Source: Erwinia amylovora | GTDB taxonomy: Bacteria > Pseudomonadota > Gammaproteobacteria > Enterobacterales > Enterobacteriaceae | DNA: 64,000 nt | Assembly: GCF_017161565.1 (NCBI RefSeq) | Contig: NZ_CP066796.1 | Location: forward strand, 992,001-1,056,000 | Direction of reading: 5' to 3' | In this document: one piece after another, positions 19,987 through 30,125 of the stretch | Numbering within the stretch: position 1 is the stretch's first letter | How the letters are laid out: the number at the start of each line of letters is the position of its first letter | Notes under the pieces: model-generated | Told to the model about the DNA's origin: nothing | The model's input: the letters and a program-made list of their open reading frames with translations, nothing else | Database searches by the model: none | Position numbers and translations under genes: made by a program

Positions 19987-20991
19987 ATGACCGCCAAACA
20001 ATATGACACCCTGAATAATGCCGCGCTGCTGCGTCTGGCTGAACTGGCCATGGCACGCTATCCGGCGTTCGTGCAGGGCAGGCTCAGCCTGCTGTGCCGC
20101 TCGGAAAATGCCACTTTTTTGCTACAGACGAGAAGGACAAGCTACGCGCTACGCCTGCACCGGGCAGATTACCATCAGCGTGCCGACATTGAGAGTGAGC
20201 TGCACTGGCTGGATGCGCTGCGCGAAAGCGGCATTGAAGTGCCTCAGGCGGTGCCAGACAGAGAAGGGCAGAGGGTGCAAAGCCTGATGTTAGAGGATGG
20301 ATCGGTGCGGCATGCGGTGCTGTTCCACTGGGTTGAGGGCGATATGCCGGGAACGGACGTCGATCCGCGTGCGTTTCAGCAGCTGGGGAATATCACCGCC
20401 CGTCTGCATCAGCATAGCCGAAGCTGGCAGCGCCCGGCTGGCTTCCGGCGCATCACCTGGGACCATCACACCATGGTCAGTCCGCAAAGCCACTGGGGCG
20501 ACTGGCGCGATGCGCCGAATCTGCGCGTTGCGGATCGGGCGATTGTTGAACAAACGATTAAGCGGGTGGAATCGACGCTGGCTGATTTCGGCAAGGATGC
20601 GCGCAACTATGGGCTGATCCATGCCGATCTGCGCCTTACCAACCTGCTGCTGCACAAGGGTGAAACCCGGGTAATCGATTTTGATGATTGCGGGTTCGGC
20701 TGGTACCTGCACGATCTGGCGGCGGCGGTAAGCTTCGTTGAACATCACCCGCGCGCCGCCGAGTGGATTGATCACTGGTTGCGCGGTTATGAGCAGGTCG
20801 CGCATATCAGCGACGACGAAATGGAGAAGGTGCCAACGCTGCTTATTCAGCGCCGCATCCAGCTGCTGGCGTGGGTTGGCTCGCATGCAGAAACCGAAAT
20901 GGCGCAAAGCCTTGGGCCGCAGTGGGCGGATCATTCTGTTCGCCTGTGCCGTCGCTATCTGGAGACGCAACAGCTGCCGGTTGGCGCCTAG
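19987..20991 (+). CDS. APH-fold phosphotransferase (aminoglycoside/choline/hydroxylysine kinase superfamily)
   Basis: 334 residues. The C-lobe carries the Brenner motif HADLRLTNLL near residue 212, with the catalytic Asp about 214, and the metal-binding Asp in VIDFDDCGFGWYLHDLAAA. The N-lobe has YALRLHR, whose Lys position is occupied by Arg/His-like residues, and a VEGDMPG hinge. The superfamily phosphorylates small alcohols and amino alcohols (homoserine, choline, hydroxylysine) or drugs. Being divergent from an amino-alcohol-type permease, it may phosphorylate the imported substrate. The exact substrate is not readable. The ATG at 19987 has a GGAG upstream. Confidence 0.8.
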   Translation: MTAKQYDTLNNAALLRLAELAMARYPAFVQGRLSLLCRSENATFLLQTRRTSYALRLHRADYHQRADIESELHWLDALRESGIEVPQAVPDREGQRVQSLMLEDGSVRHAVLFHWVEGDMPGTDVDPRAFQQLGNITARLHQHSRSWQRPAGFRRITWDHHTMVSPQSHWGDWRDAPNLRVADRAIVEQTIKRVESTLADFGKDARNYGLIHADLRLTNLLLHKGETRVIDFDDCGFGWYLHDLAAAVSFVEHHPRAAEWIDHWLRGYEQVAHISDDEMEKVPTLLIQRRIQLLAWVGSHAETEMAQSLGPQWADHSVRLCRRYLETQQLPVGA

Positions 20992-21145
20992 CACCAGACT
21001 GACTGCACCGTTGCCGGGCAATCCTGCGCTGCTGCGGTGCTTATTATCCGCTTAATCGACGTTAAAACGACCATTTTGTCTGCCGCTGTAGCTGGTACGA
21101 AATTTGCTGTGATTAGCCTATCCATTGCAGTATGAGGCAATCACC

Positions 21146-22213
21146 ATGATGCAAAGTAAGCAGGCCAGGGCAGAAGTCAGCCATGTTATCAACGGCGGCG
21201 GAGTCTGTAATCGTGGCGTGCTGGCCGCTGCCGCCAGTGGGCTTAGCGATTTTATCAGTGACAGTGGTGGCGACGTTGACCGTATTTTTGGCGTCAGCGG
21301 CATCGACCCGGAACTGCTGGCGCAGCCAACGCTCAGCCTGGGTTTGATTAACTACTGTCGGGTGATGGAAGAGGCGGCTCGCGATTCAGATTGCGATAAT
21401 TTCGGTTTGCACTACGGCAGGCAGTTTAAACCGCAATCGCTGGGCCTGATTGGCTACATCGGTTTGTGCAGCCCAACGCTGGAGCAGGCCCTGCATAATG
21501 TCGCCAGCGCTTTCCCCTGGCATCAGCACGATACCTTAACGCGCCTTGTGGATAAAGGGGACTGCTGGCGTCTGGATTATCAGGTGCGCCACGGCGCCAT
21601 CCTCTGCCGCCGCCAGGACGCGGAGCTGACGCTGGGCATGTTTTTAAATCTCATCCGTCACGTTGCCGGGAGGAACTGGGCCCCGCGCGAGGTGCATTTC
21701 GAACATCCACGCCCTTCACAGTGGCACGAGCACTGTAAAGTGTTTGATGCCCCGGTCTGGTTTGACCAGCCGTTTAACTCGCTGGTTATTCCCAAACGCG
21801 ATATGGCACGCGCTATGCCAGACAGCGATCCGCTGCTGTTAGGCGTGATGCAGGATGCGATACGTCGCCTCAACAGCGGTTGCGTTCAGCAGAAAATTGT
21901 CGACCTGGCCAGGGTACAGGTTCATCAGGCGCTGTTGCAGGGAGAACCGTTACTGGAAGAAGTGGCGGAAAAAATGGGACTGACCAGCTGGTCGCTGCAG
22001 CGCCGTTTGCGGGAAGAAGGGCTCAGTTTTACCTCGCTGGTGGACAACGTGCGCTGCGAGATGGCGAAATACTACTTACAGCAGCACCAGCTGCCCATTT
22101 CTGAAATGGCGTTGCTGCTGGGGTACTCGGAAGTCAGTGCCTTTTCCCGCGCTTTTCGTCGCTGGTTTAGCATCAGCCCGCGCCAGTGGCGTCAGGAAGA
22201 GCGCCGGGGATAA
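21146..22213 (+). CDS. AraC family regulator with arabinose-binding-type N-terminal domain
   Basis: I start at the ATG at 21146, which has GAGG eight bases upstream; a second ATG follows directly. This gives 355 residues. The N-terminal two thirds match the domain of PF12625 regulators (LGLINYCRVMEEAARDS, LHYGRQFKPQSLGLIGYI, EQALHNVASAFPWHQHDT). The C-terminal 100 residues hold the double helix-turn-helix (LEEVAEKMGLTSWSLQRRLREEG and ISEMALLLGYSEVSAFSRAFRRW), ending with the ISPRQWR signature. It follows the kinase gene on the same strand after 154 bases, and probably controls the permease/kinase pair. The ligand is unknown. Confidence 0.87.
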   Translation: MMQSKQARAEVSHVINGGGVCNRGVLAAAASGLSDFISDSGGDVDRIFGVSGIDPELLAQPTLSLGLINYCRVMEEAARDSDCDNFGLHYGRQFKPQSLGLIGYIGLCSPTLEQALHNVASAFPWHQHDTLTRLVDKGDCWRLDYQVRHGAILCRRQDAELTLGMFLNLIRHVAGRNWAPREVHFEHPRPSQWHEHCKVFDAPVWFDQPFNSLVIPKRDMARAMPDSDPLLLGVMQDAIRRLNSGCVQQKIVDLARVQVHQALLQGEPLLEEVAEKMGLTSWSLQRRLREEGLSFTSLVDNVRCEMAKYYLQQHQLPISEMALLLGYSEVSAFSRAFRRWFSISPRQWRQEERRG

Positions 22214-22214
22214 G

Positions 22215-22571
22215 CTAAGGTCTTAAATCGATCAGTACGCCGTTGGCCATCTCCGGTGGTGGGGGCGGCATAGCGCCTGCATTAGCGACCGTGCTCCAGG
22301 CTTTCAGGCATAGCGGCTCATCCCCTTGCGTGCTCAATACCTGATAACGCCGGTGGGCACCATATTTCAGGCTAACTGCACAACGTTGGCCGTGATAATC
22401 CTCTGCATGGTCAAAATTATCCTGTATTCGCTGTTTCATGGTCGTCAGATAAAGACACAGGTCAGCAGACGCGTGGTCAGCGCATGACGGTGCTGTATTG
22501 CTGGTTGATTGACAAGCTGTCAGCAGCCCGGCAATACTGAACAGTGCCGAAATGAAAAAGCGTTTGAACAT
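22215..22571 (-). CDS. Lipoprotein carrying only a TolA C-terminal domain
   Basis: 118 residues with a lipoprotein signal peptide and lipobox LTAC (Cys20). The mature part aligns with domain III of TolA, the periplasmic tip that contacts TolB, Pal, phage coat and colicins. The pattern Y-x-x-x-M-K-Q-R-I-Q-D-N-F followed by Y-x-G-x-x-C-x-V, GDEPLC and IDLRP corresponds to TolA's IKSAIESKF, YAGKTC, GGDPALC and LDFKP, including both disulfide Cys. The long TolA helix and transmembrane anchor are missing. AGGAG precedes the ATG. It faces the AraC gene and is divergent from the CsgG-like operon. Whether it touches the Tol system is unknown. Confidence 0.78.
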   Translation of the reverse strand: MFKRFFISALFSIAGLLTACQSTSNTAPSCADHASADLCLYLTTMKQRIQDNFDHAEDYHGQRCAVSLKYGAHRRYQVLSTQGDEPLCLKAWSTVANAGAMPPPPPEMANGVLIDLRP

Positions 22572-22915
22572 ATCTGTTATTCTCCTGACTTGAGTTAAAT
22601 GAACGACTGATACTGCTTTGCTTAAGTTTACATCTGAATATAATACGCTGTTAATTTTTGAAAACCTCGCGCAGCGTATGTTTTTCAGATTTACCTCTGA
22701 TTTAACTTAAGTTTGATTGATATTTGTCTGGCGGCATTTTTAGCGGTAAAACAGGTTAATTAAAATAAGCTTTTAGTTTTTTTTGAAATTATCATGTGCT
22801 AAATTCCAGCCTCGAAATACGTTATGCTTTTTAACCGATTGTCATTCATGTACTGAGTCCTGATTCGGTATTTTTCTCTGTCTTTTGAATATAAAAACAC
22901 ACACAGGAATAAGAA
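22572..22915. other. AT-rich intergenic region upstream of the CsgG-like operon
   Basis: About 340 bases, clearly more AT-rich than the surroundings, with long A/T tracts near 22740-22800. It must contain the divergent promoters for the TolA-like lipoprotein and the CsgG-like operon. No gene or clear operator is visible. The base composition suggests an H-NS-type target or acquired DNA. Confidence 0.4.
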
Positions 22916-23590
22916 ATGAAATCCACATGTCTTGTTGCTTTAGCTGTATTAAGCTCATCACTTCTCACCGGCTGTGCTACTGAATCCTCTCGTTCTGTTG
23001 CTGCGCCCCAGGTCGCGGCCGCAACCCAGCCACAATATCAAGGGGTGAAAAGCCCGATTGCCGTTGGGAAATTTGATAATCGTTCTGCCTATATGAACGG
23101 TATTTTCTCAGACGGCGTTGACCGTCTGGGTAACCAGTCGAAAACCATTCTTATCACGCATTTGCAGCAAACCGGCCGCTTTAACGTGCTTGACCGTGCC
23201 AACCTTGACGAACTGAAAGCCGAAGCGCAGTACAAGCGTAGCCAACAGTCAATTAAAGGGGCTAACTTCGTCATTACCGGTGATATTACCGAATTCGGTC
23301 GTAAGGAGGTTGGAGACCAGCAGTTATGGGGCATTCTCGGCCGTGGTAAGTCTCAGGTTGCTTATGCCAAAGTAAACCTGAACGTGGTGGATGTTGCCAC
23401 CTCAGAAGTGGTTTATTCCGTGCAGGGGGCCGGTGAGTACAGCCTGTCTAACCGTGAAATTATTGGCTTTGGCGGCAGCGCCAGCTATGACTCCACGCTG
23501 AACGGGAAAGTGATGGATTTAGCCGTGCGTGAAGCGGTCAATCACCTCGTTAATGGTATCGAATCTGGCGCATGGCGTCCGGTAAAATAA
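22916..23590 (+). CDS. CsgG/HfaB-like lipoprotein
   Basis: 224 residues with lipobox LTGC (Cys20). The mature domain matches the CsgG family (PF03783): VGKFDNRSAYMNGIFSDGV, then TRFNVLDR-like QTGRFNVLDRANL, ANFVITGDITEFG, VNLNVVDVATSEVVYSV and a glycine/serine stretch (FGGSASYD). CsgG itself forms the outer-membrane curli export pore and is about 270 residues; this shorter form lacks curli partners nearby. It heads a three-gene lipoprotein operon (16 bases to the next gene). AGGAAT precedes the ATG. The role is probably in the outer membrane but is unproven. Confidence 0.82.
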   Translation: MKSTCLVALAVLSSSLLTGCATESSRSVAAPQVAAATQPQYQGVKSPIAVGKFDNRSAYMNGIFSDGVDRLGNQSKTILITHLQQTGRFNVLDRANLDELKAEAQYKRSQQSIKGANFVITGDITEFGRKEVGDQQLWGILGRGKSQVAYAKVNLNVVDVATSEVVYSVQGAGEYSLSNREIIGFGGSASYDSTLNGKVMDLAVREAVNHLVNGIESGAWRPVK

Positions 23591-23606
23591 TAAACAGAGA
23601 GTAAAA

Positions 23607-23957
23607 ATGAAAGCGATTAAAATAATTAGCGTAGCGACAGCTGCCTTGCTAATGGCCGCCTGCGCTGGCAAAAAAGAAACCACCTATTACTGGGGCGATT
23701 ATCAGTCCACGCTTTACGGCTATTACCAGCATGATAAATCACCGCAGCAGCAGATAGATTCACTGAATGCCATCGTGGAACAGGCTAAGGCGAAAAATAA
23801 GCCGGTTCCCCCTGGGCTGCATGCACAGCTCGGTCTGTTATATGCAGATACCAGCCGTCCCGATCTGGCGTTGCAACAGTTTAATACGGAGAAAACACTG
23901 TTCCCGGAATCTGCGGCCTATATGGATTACCTGATGCGCAATAAGGCGAAGAAATAA
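23607..23957 (+). CDS. DUF4810 lipoprotein
   Basis: 116 residues with lipobox MAAC (Cys19). The mature part begins with YYWGDYQSTLYGYY, characteristic of DUF4810, and ends with a helix-rich TPR-like piece (GLHAQLGLLYADTSRPDLALQQFNTEKTLFPES). The helix pair may bind a partner, most likely the neighbouring lipoproteins. The stop codon shares one base with the next start (TAATG), so the two are translated together. The function is unknown. Confidence 0.82.
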   Translation: MKAIKIISVATAALLMAACAGKKETTYYWGDYQSTLYGYYQHDKSPQQQIDSLNAIVEQAKAKNKPVPPGLHAQLGLLYADTSRPDLALQQFNTEKTLFPESAAYMDYLMRNKAKK

Positions 23958-24607
23958 TGAAAATATCAACTATTGTTGCACTCGCCTCTGTACTGGTATT
24001 AAGTGGCTGCGCCAGTAAAAAAGCCCCGTATGATTACAGCGCATTCCGCGCCAGCAAACCCGCCTCGATTGTGGTTCTGCCGGCGAAAAACAGCAGCCCG
24101 GATATTAATGCTGCCCACAGCCTGGTGTCCGTAGTGACCACGCCGTTGGCCGAATCCGGTTACTATGTTTTCCCGGTAGCGGTGGTAGAAAAAACCTTCG
24201 AGCAAAACGGCCTCTCCAGCGCGTCAGATGCACAGGCGGTCAGTAGCGCGAAACTGCACGAGATTTTTAACGCCGATGCCGCGCTGTATGTGGATGTGCT
24301 TGAATATGGCACAAAATTCATGCTGATTGACAGCGTGACTCAGGTCGGCGCCACGGCGCGTCTGGTTGATTTACGTAGCGGTAAGCAGATCTGGTCCGGA
24401 GCGGGCTTTGCCTCTGACGCTGATAACAGCAATAACAACGGCATTATGGCGATGCTGGTCACGGCGGCAATTAAACAGATCTCCAGTAATATCACCGACA
24501 AGAGTCACGATATTGCAGTGATTACCGCAACTAACATTCTCACCGCAGACGGCGCTGACGGCAGTATCCTGCCGGGGCCGCGTGCCAGGTTGAAAACGAC
24601 CAGGTAA
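23957..24607 (+). CDS. GNA1162/DUF799 family lipoprotein
   Basis: 216 residues with lipobox LSGC (Cys18). It matches the DUF799/GNA1162 family: YDYSAFRASKPASIVVLPAKN, NAAHSLVSVVTTPLAESGYYVFPVAVV, ADAALYVDVLEYG and RLVDLRSGKQIWSGAG. The Neisseria member GNA1162 is a surface-related vaccine candidate whose fold resembles periplasmic assembly lipoproteins. The fixed trio CsgG-like, DUF4810 and GNA1162 suggests one envelope complex. The role is unknown. Confidence 0.82.
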   Translation: MKISTIVALASVLVLSGCASKKAPYDYSAFRASKPASIVVLPAKNSSPDINAAHSLVSVVTTPLAESGYYVFPVAVVEKTFEQNGLSSASDAQAVSSAKLHEIFNADAALYVDVLEYGTKFMLIDSVTQVGATARLVDLRSGKQIWSGAGFASDADNSNNNGIMAMLVTAAIKQISSNITDKSHDIAVITATNILTADGADGSILPGPRARLKTTR

Positions 24608-24656
24608 CCCGTGTGCTGTTATGGGGCGACCGGTCATTGAACAGGTCGCCCTGTGA

Positions 24657-27600
24657 TTAACCGACGGGCAGCTCCAGCCTGCTGTAACCCAGGCCGTTAA
24701 CCTTCCTCAACCTGATCTGCACCGCAATCCGCTCTTTCATTGCCTCGACGTGGCTAATCACCCCGATGGTTTTGCCGCTGGCGTTAAGCGCATCCAGCGC
24801 ATCCAGCGCGCTGTCCAGCGTTTCGGCATCCAGGGTGCCGAAGCCTTCATCAAGAAACAGCGATTCAATGCGGGTTTTATGGCTGACTAAATCTGAAAGC
24901 GCCAGCGCCAGCGCCAGGCTGACGAGAAAACTCTCGCCGCCGGACAGCGTGCGCGTATCGCGCCGGGTCTCGCCCTGCCAGGTGTCGATCACCTCTAATT
25001 CCAACGCTTCTTCTTGCGGTTTACGTTGCAGCTGATAGCGATCGTGCAGGCGGCTTAGCTGGTTATTCGCCAGCCACACCAGATGATCGAGGGTTAATCC
25101 CTGGGCAAAGCGGCGGAACTTACTGCCGTCTTTGGAGCCAATCAGATCGTGGAGATAGCTCCAGTCTTCCACCTGCTGTTCATTGGCCGCCACCTGCACC
25201 AGCAGCGCCTGCTGCTGTGAACGGCGGGCGGCATCGTGTTCGAGCTGCTGGCGCAGCTGCCCCTGCTGGCTGGCCAGTTCACGCAATTGCACACTGAGCG
25301 CCTGCAGACTGGCCTGCAGCGCCTGCTGCTGCGCCGTCAGGTTTTCCGGCTGGCCGCTGCGGGTTGTCGCCTCATCAAAGCGTGACTGTAGGGTAATCAA
25401 CTGTTCACTAAGTGATTTATGCTGCCCGGTCAGAGTATTTATTCGATCCTGCTGCATTTGCCACTGTTGTTCATACTGGCGCAAGGTTTGCAAATGCTGT
25501 TCTGACTCGCTGTTCAGCCGCTGCCTGACGGTGGCGACCAGCGCATCGCCAAACAGCCGCTGGCGCTGCTGCTGGCGTTCGCTCAGGATTTGCTGCTGTT
25601 GCTGGCTGCGGGCATCCAGCACGTCAAGACGCGCCTGCTGCTGCACCCGCTCCTCCTCCAGCGCCTGCTGACGGCTGCCGAGCGCCGCCAGTTCGGGCAA
25701 CAACGCTGCCAGCTCGCTGGCGTTCTGCTGCCACTGTTGCCACTGTTGCTCACGGGTTTGCAGCCAGCCTGGATAATCACCGTCCTCCGGCAGCTGAAGC
25801 TTCAGCTGCGCGAGGCTTGCCGCCAGTTCGCTACGCAGCTGCCGCGCCCGCTGCCGATCCTGCTCCAGCTGCTGCTCCAGCTCGCTCAGGTTGTGGCGTG
25901 CCGCCGTTATCTCCTGCTGGTGCAGGGCGGTTTGCCGTTCAAGCTGCTGCCACGCCTGCTGCTGCTGATACAGCGCCTCCTGCTGCTGCTGGCGGTGGCG
26001 CATCGCCTGCTCCAGGCGGTTGAGCTGCTGCTGAAGCTGGTTCTCCTGCTGCTCCTGCTGTGCCAGCCAGTCGCGGCACTGCTGCTGCTGATCGGGAGTG
26101 AATTCCAGCGCCAGCAGGGCGGCGGCGCTGTGCCACTGCTGTTGCAAATCCGATGCCTGACGGGCAAGGTCGAGGTCGTCCTGCTGCTGGCACTGCTGCT
26201 GTTGCTGCTGCTGCTTTAGCCGTGCGCTACAGGCGCTGCCCTGTTCGCCGAGCACCCGGACCTCTTCCCTCAGGGCGTTGAGCCGTTGCTGATTTTCTGA
26301 TGGCTCCAGCGCCTGATATTCGGCAATCGCCGGATGATTTTCTGACCCGCACAGCGGGCAGGGCTGCCCCGGCTCCAGCAGGGCGCGCTGCTGCTCCAGG
26401 TCGGCAATGCGCTGCTCCAGCCTGCAGCGCTTGTCAAGGTCCTGCTCATGCTGGCGTTTCTCCGCCCAGCGGGCGCGCAGGGTTTGTAACTGCTCACTGC
26501 TTTGCTGTATCTGATGCGCTAACGCCTGGCGTTCCTGCTTTAGCCGACTGCGCCGTTCACTAAGCTGCTGCCACTGCGGCAGCAGCGTAGCCAACAGCAG
26601 GCGTTGCGGGCGCAGCTGGCTGAACTGCCCCAGCGCGTTGTGCAGGCTCTCCGGTGAGTGCTGCTGCTGTAAGGCGGCCAGCGCCTGTTGCGCCTGGTTA
26701 AGGTTCTGCTGCGCCGATCCAAGCTGCTGCTGCAGCGGCGCAGCCTGCTGGCTAAGCTGCTGAAGAGCCTGTTCCTGCTGCTGCACCTTTTGCTGCCGGG
26801 CCTTCAGCCGTTGACTTAGTGCTGAAAGTGACTGCTCACTTTGCTGCTGCTGGCTGAAACGTTCACGCCACAACGGCAGATATTCGCCGTAATGGGAAAA
26901 ATGGGGATGTGCTTCGCGCCACTGATTAAGCTGCTGCTGCTGCGCCTGCCTGTCCTGCTGAAGTTGCTGAATTTTAGCGCTTTCCTGCAGGCGAGCAGTT
27001 AGCGATTGTTGGTGCTCACTTCGCTCGCGGGCCAGCTGCTCAGACTGTTCGCCCAGCGTGGTGAGCTGGTGATCCAGAGGAATGACCTGCTCGGTCATCA
27101 GCGTTTCCTGCTGTTGGCGAAGCAGTTGGTGATCCTCGTGGTTCTTCAGCGCCTGCTGCTGCTGAAGATCTGCCGCAGCAAGCTGCTGCCGGGCCTGCTG
27201 TAGCTGTTCATCCAACTGCTGGCGCTGGCGGGAAAGCTGCTGCTGCTGCTGCTGTAATCTGTCCAGCTGTTGCAGTTCCTGTAACGTCTGCTGCTGGCTT
27301 TGCTGCTGTGAAGTGAGTGCCTGCTCATCGGCAATCAGCTGTGCCAGCTGGCCAGCCAGGTTTTGCTGCTGCTCCTCGCCCAGCAGATCCATCGCCGCAG
27401 CCTGGGCGCGCAGCCCGTCCAGCGCCGCTTTCGCCTCTTTGTGGCGCTCGAATACCGCCGACGACAGGCGGCCGTAGATCTCGGTGCCGGTCAGCTCTTC
27501 CAGCAGCTCGGCGCGATCGCTCGCTTTGGCATTGAGGAAAGCGGCAAACTGCCCCTGTGACAGCATCATCGATTTGGTAAAACGCTCGAAGTTCAGCCCG

Positions 27601-28019
27601 GTCAGGCTGGTGATAACATCCTGCTTCTCTTTCGCCTTATCGGCGACGATATGATTATCTGCGCAGCGCGCCAGCTCGACGCGCGGCGCCTGCAGCTTGC
27701 CGTCAACGGCACCGCGTGCGCGGTTCTGACTCCAGAATGCGCGCCAGGCAACGCCTTTTACCTCAAATTCCACCTCCGCGAGACATTCGGCAGTATCGCG
27801 CGTCATCAGGTCGTTCTGTGACTGGGTGATGCTTTTCAGGCGCGGCGTCTCGTGGTAAAGGGCAAGGCAGATGGCATCGAGCAGGGTGGTTTTCCCTGAG
27901 CCGGTCGGCCCGGTGATGGCAAACAGGCCATTGCTGGCAAAGGGTTCTGCGGTGAAATCGATTTTCCATTCGCCCTTCAGCGAGTTAAGGTTTTTAAAGC
28001 GCAGGGTAAGAATTTTCAT
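24657..28019 (-). CDS. sbcC: Exonuclease SbcC (SMC-like ATPase subunit)
   Basis: 1120 residues, longer than E. coli SbcC (1048). With SbcD it forms the MR-type nuclease that opens hairpins and trims DNA ends. The Walker A GPTGSGKT is at 37-44, the ABC signature [15 protein letters not shown] and Walker [12 protein letters not shown] lie near the C-terminus, and the zinc hook CPLCG is around residue 553-556. The two coiled-coil arms are extremely glutamine-rich, with runs such as KQQQQQQQC and many CAG/CTG triplets, which accounts for the extra length. Its ATG overlaps the sbcD stop by four bases (ATGA), so it is translated after sbcD. Confidence 0.96.
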   Translation of the reverse strand: MKILTLRFKNLNSLKGEWKIDFTAEPFASNGLFAITGPTGSGKTTLLDAICLALYHETPRLKSITQSQNDLMTRDTAECLAEVEFEVKGVAWRAFWSQNRARGAVDGKLQAPRVELARCADNHIVADKAKEKQDVITSLTGLNFERFTKSMMLSQGQFAAFLNAKASDRAELLEELTGTEIYGRLSSAVFERHKEAKAALDGLRAQAAAMDLLGEEQQQNLAGQLAQLIADEQALTSQQQSQQQTLQELQQLDRLQQQQQQLSRQRQQLDEQLQQARQQLAAADLQQQQALKNHEDHQLLRQQQETLMTEQVIPLDHQLTTLGEQSEQLARERSEHQQSLTARLQESAKIQQLQQDRQAQQQQLNQWREAHPHFSHYGEYLPLWRERFSQQQQSEQSLSALSQRLKARQQKVQQQEQALQQLSQQAAPLQQQLGSAQQNLNQAQQALAALQQQHSPESLHNALGQFSQLRPQRLLLATLLPQWQQLSERRSRLKQERQALAHQIQQSSEQLQTLRARWAEKRQHEQDLDKRCRLEQRIADLEQQRALLEPGQPCPLCGSENHPAIAEYQALEPSENQQRLNALREEVRVLGEQGSACSARLKQQQQQQQCQQQDDLDLARQASDLQQQWHSAAALLALEFTPDQQQQCRDWLAQQEQQENQLQQQLNRLEQAMRHRQQQQEALYQQQQAWQQLERQTALHQQEITAARHNLSELEQQLEQDRQRARQLRSELAASLAQLKLQLPEDGDYPGWLQTREQQWQQWQQNASELAALLPELAALGSRQQALEEERVQQQARLDVLDARSQQQQQILSERQQQRQRLFGDALVATVRQRLNSESEQHLQTLRQYEQQWQMQQDRINTLTGQHKSLSEQLITLQSRFDEATTRSGQPENLTAQQQALQASLQALSVQLRELASQQGQLRQQLEHDAARRSQQQALLVQVAANEQQVEDWSYLHDLIGSKDGSKFRRFAQGLTLDHLVWLANNQLSRLHDRYQLQRKPQEEALELEVIDTWQGETRRDTRTLSGGESFLVSLALALALSDLVSHKTRIESLFLDEGFGTLDAETLDSALDALDALNASGKTIGVISHVEAMKERIAVQIRLRKVNGLGYSRLELPVG

Positions 28020-29239
28020 GATGGCTGCTCCTCATGGCGCACCGCTTCCAGCGTCTGCGCAAACAGCGCGCGCACGCGTTCCAGCCGCTCCGGCTGTTCC
28101 GGTTCTGATCCCAGCCGCCGTGCAAACACCTCTTCAACGCTCAGTTCACTCAGGGTTTCATTATTCTGGCGTGCTATCACCTGCTCACGCTGTTCGCGGC
28201 TGCGGCGCAGCAGTACCACTTCCACCGGCAGCGCGGCGGTCAGTTCCTGTATGCGGCGCTGATGGTCGCTAAGGTAAGCATCGGTAACGATTTCAATATC
28301 CAGCCAGGTGGTTTTGCCCTGTGCATCAGGCACCAGCAGTGCCAGCTGCTGCTCAATCTGTTCCAGTGAGCCTTTGATCATCTGCATCGGCTGAAACAGC
28401 GGGATCGGCAGCGCGGTCACCTCGCTAAGCTTGCCTGCACTGAAATCAACGCGCATCACGCTTTTAGCCTTGCCCAGTTCGTCAAAACTGAGTGGGATCG
28501 GCGAGCCGCTGTAGCGGATATGCTCGCTGTCAGCGATGCGCTGGGCGCGGTGGATATGGCCAAGGGCGATATAGTCCGCCGGGGGAAAGCAGTCGGCCGG
28601 GAAGGCGTCCAGCGTGCCGATATAGATATCGCGTACCGCGTCGCTTTTGGTCACGCCCATCGTGGTCAGATGACCGGTCGCGATAATCGGTAGCGCTAAA
28701 CCGAGAGCATCGCGCTGCGCCAGCGCTTGCTGCCAGCAGCGCTGATAGTGTTCGCTGATGGCTTCCAGCAGGCTCTGCTGTTTTTCACGCCCCGACTGCC
28801 CGCTCTGGCTGCGCAAAATATCACGCGGACGTAAAAACGGAATGGCGCACAGCAGGGCGCCCGGCTGGCCGTCGCGGCGGTTCAGCACCAGCACCTGCTG
28901 ACGGATATCGTCACAGGCTGCGGCAATCACCCGGGTATTCAAACAGGCCAGCAGCTCACGCGACTCATTCAGCGTGGCGACCGAATCGTGATTGCCGCCC
29001 AGCACCACCAGCTGGCAGCGGGTTGGCTGCAACTTGACCACAAAGCGGTTGTATAGCTCACGGGCGTAACTCGGCGGGGTGCCGGTATCGAAGATATCGC
29101 CCGCAACGATAATCGCATCGGCCTGCTGCGCTTCTGCCTGTTCCAGCAGCCAGTCGAGAAAAGCCTGATGCTCGGCCGCCCGGCTTTTGGTGTAGAAAAA
29201 CTGGCCGAGATGCCAGTCGGCCGTATGAATGATGCGCAT
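28016..29239 (-). CDS. sbcD: Exonuclease SbcD (Mre11-type nuclease subunit)
   Basis: 407 residues, normal for the family. Metal-binding phosphoesterase motifs appear in order: DWHLGQ (residues 8-13), GDIFDTG, GGNHDS and later GHLTTMG and GHIHRAQ. It is the manganese-dependent nuclease of the SbcCD complex and cleaves hairpins and processes double-strand ends. The first gene of the sbcDC operon, it overlaps sbcC by four bases and diverges from phoB, as in E. coli. The ATG at 29239 has GGGAG upstream. Confidence 0.96.
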   Translation of the reverse strand: MRIIHTADWHLGQFFYTKSRAAEHQAFLDWLLEQAEAQQADAIIVAGDIFDTGTPPSYARELYNRFVVKLQPTRCQLVVLGGNHDSVATLNESRELLACLNTRVIAAACDDIRQQVLVLNRRDGQPGALLCAIPFLRPRDILRSQSGQSGREKQQSLLEAISEHYQRCWQQALAQRDALGLALPIIATGHLTTMGVTKSDAVRDIYIGTLDAFPADCFPPADYIALGHIHRAQRIADSEHIRYSGSPIPLSFDELGKAKSVMRVDFSAGKLSEVTALPIPLFQPMQMIKGSLEQIEQQLALLVPDAQGKTTWLDIEIVTDAYLSDHQRRIQELTAALPVEVVLLRRSREQREQVIARQNNETLSELSVEEVFARRLGSEPEQPERLERVRALFAQTLEAVRHEEQPS

Positions 29240-29333
29240 GGTGCTCCCTTCATGGCAGAACGCGAAGCGGTGATTATAAACCTAAAGCCGCACGGATATT
29301 TAATTCGTTGCCTCTCCTTTCCTGAGGGTGCTT

Positions 29334-29367
29334 TTTTCATAAAATTGTCATAAAACTGACGCATAAT
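29334..29367 (+). promoter_or_regulatory. Pho box and -10 of the phoB promoter
   Basis: Eleven-base repeats TTTCATAAAAT, TGTCATAAAAC and TGACGCATAAT run head to tail, as in the E. coli phoB promoter. A CATAAT -10 at 29362-29367 ends the array. PhoB-P should bind here and activate its own operon. Confidence 0.88.
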
Positions 29368-29413
29368 GGCGCGGCATATCCCGTGACAATCTGTCACCGC
29401 AGCAGGAGCAATA

Positions 29414-30103
29414 ATGGCAAAGCGCATTCTTGTGGTCGAAGATGAAGCCCCAATCCGTGAGATGTTGTGTTTCGTTCTGGAACAAAATGACTATCAACCG
29501 ATAGAAGCCGCGGATTATGACAGCGCGCTCAGTTTGCTGATTGAACCCTGGCCAGATTTGATTCTGCTGGACTGGATGCTGCCCGGTGGCTCCGGCATCC
29601 AGTTTATTAAACACCTGAAGCGTGAAGCGATGACGCGCGACATTCCGGTGATGATGCTGACCGCCCGCGGCGAAGAAGAAGATCGCGTGCGTGGCCTGGA
29701 AGTCGGCGCTGATGATTACATCACCAAACCTTTCTCCCCGAAGGAGCTGGTGGCACGGATTAAAGCCGTGATGCGGCGCATTGCTCCGATGGCGGTAGAA
29801 GAGGTGATTGAGATACAGGGGCTGACTCTCGATCCGTCGTCTCACCGCGTGATGTCAGGCACCCAGCCGCTGGATATGGGGCCAACCGAATACAAACTGC
29901 TGCACTTCTTTATGACGCATACGGAGCGCGTATACAGTCGTGAGCAGTTGCTAAACCACATATGGGGAACTAACGTTTATGTCGAAGACCGTACCGTCGA
30001 CGTTCATATTCGCCGTCTGCGCAAAGCGCTGGAACTGAGCGGGCACGATCGTATGGTGCAGACGGTTCGCGGAACAGGTTATCGTTTCTCTGCACGTTAT
30101 TGA
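29414..30103 (+). CDS. phoB: Phosphate regulon response regulator PhoB
   Basis: 229 residues, the same length as E. coli. The receiver domain (1-125) has the acidic pair in VVEDEAP, the phosphorylated Asp in [10 protein letters not shown] (about residue 54), and a conserved [28 protein letters not shown] block. The C-terminal OmpR-type winged helix ([35 protein letters not shown]) binds Pho boxes. It activates phosphate-uptake genes under phosphate limitation. An AGGAG Shine-Dalgarno precedes the ATG. A Pho box lies directly upstream. Confidence 0.97.
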   Translation: MAKRILVVEDEAPIREMLCFVLEQNDYQPIEAADYDSALSLLIEPWPDLILLDWMLPGGSGIQFIKHLKREAMTRDIPVMMLTARGEEEDRVRGLEVGADDYITKPFSPKELVARIKAVMRRIAPMAVEEVIEIQGLTLDPSSHRVMSGTQPLDMGPTEYKLLHFFMTHTERVYSREQLLNHIWGTNVYVEDRTVDVHIRRLRKALELSGHDRMVQTVRGTGYRFSARY

Positions 30104-30125
30104 TCGCTCGCACGGAGTCTGAATC

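Noticed and set aside
26200..27400. Simple-sequence CTG/CAG tracts as a separate repeat element
   Set aside because: They are the codons of the glutamine-rich coiled coil of sbcC, not an independent repeat array.
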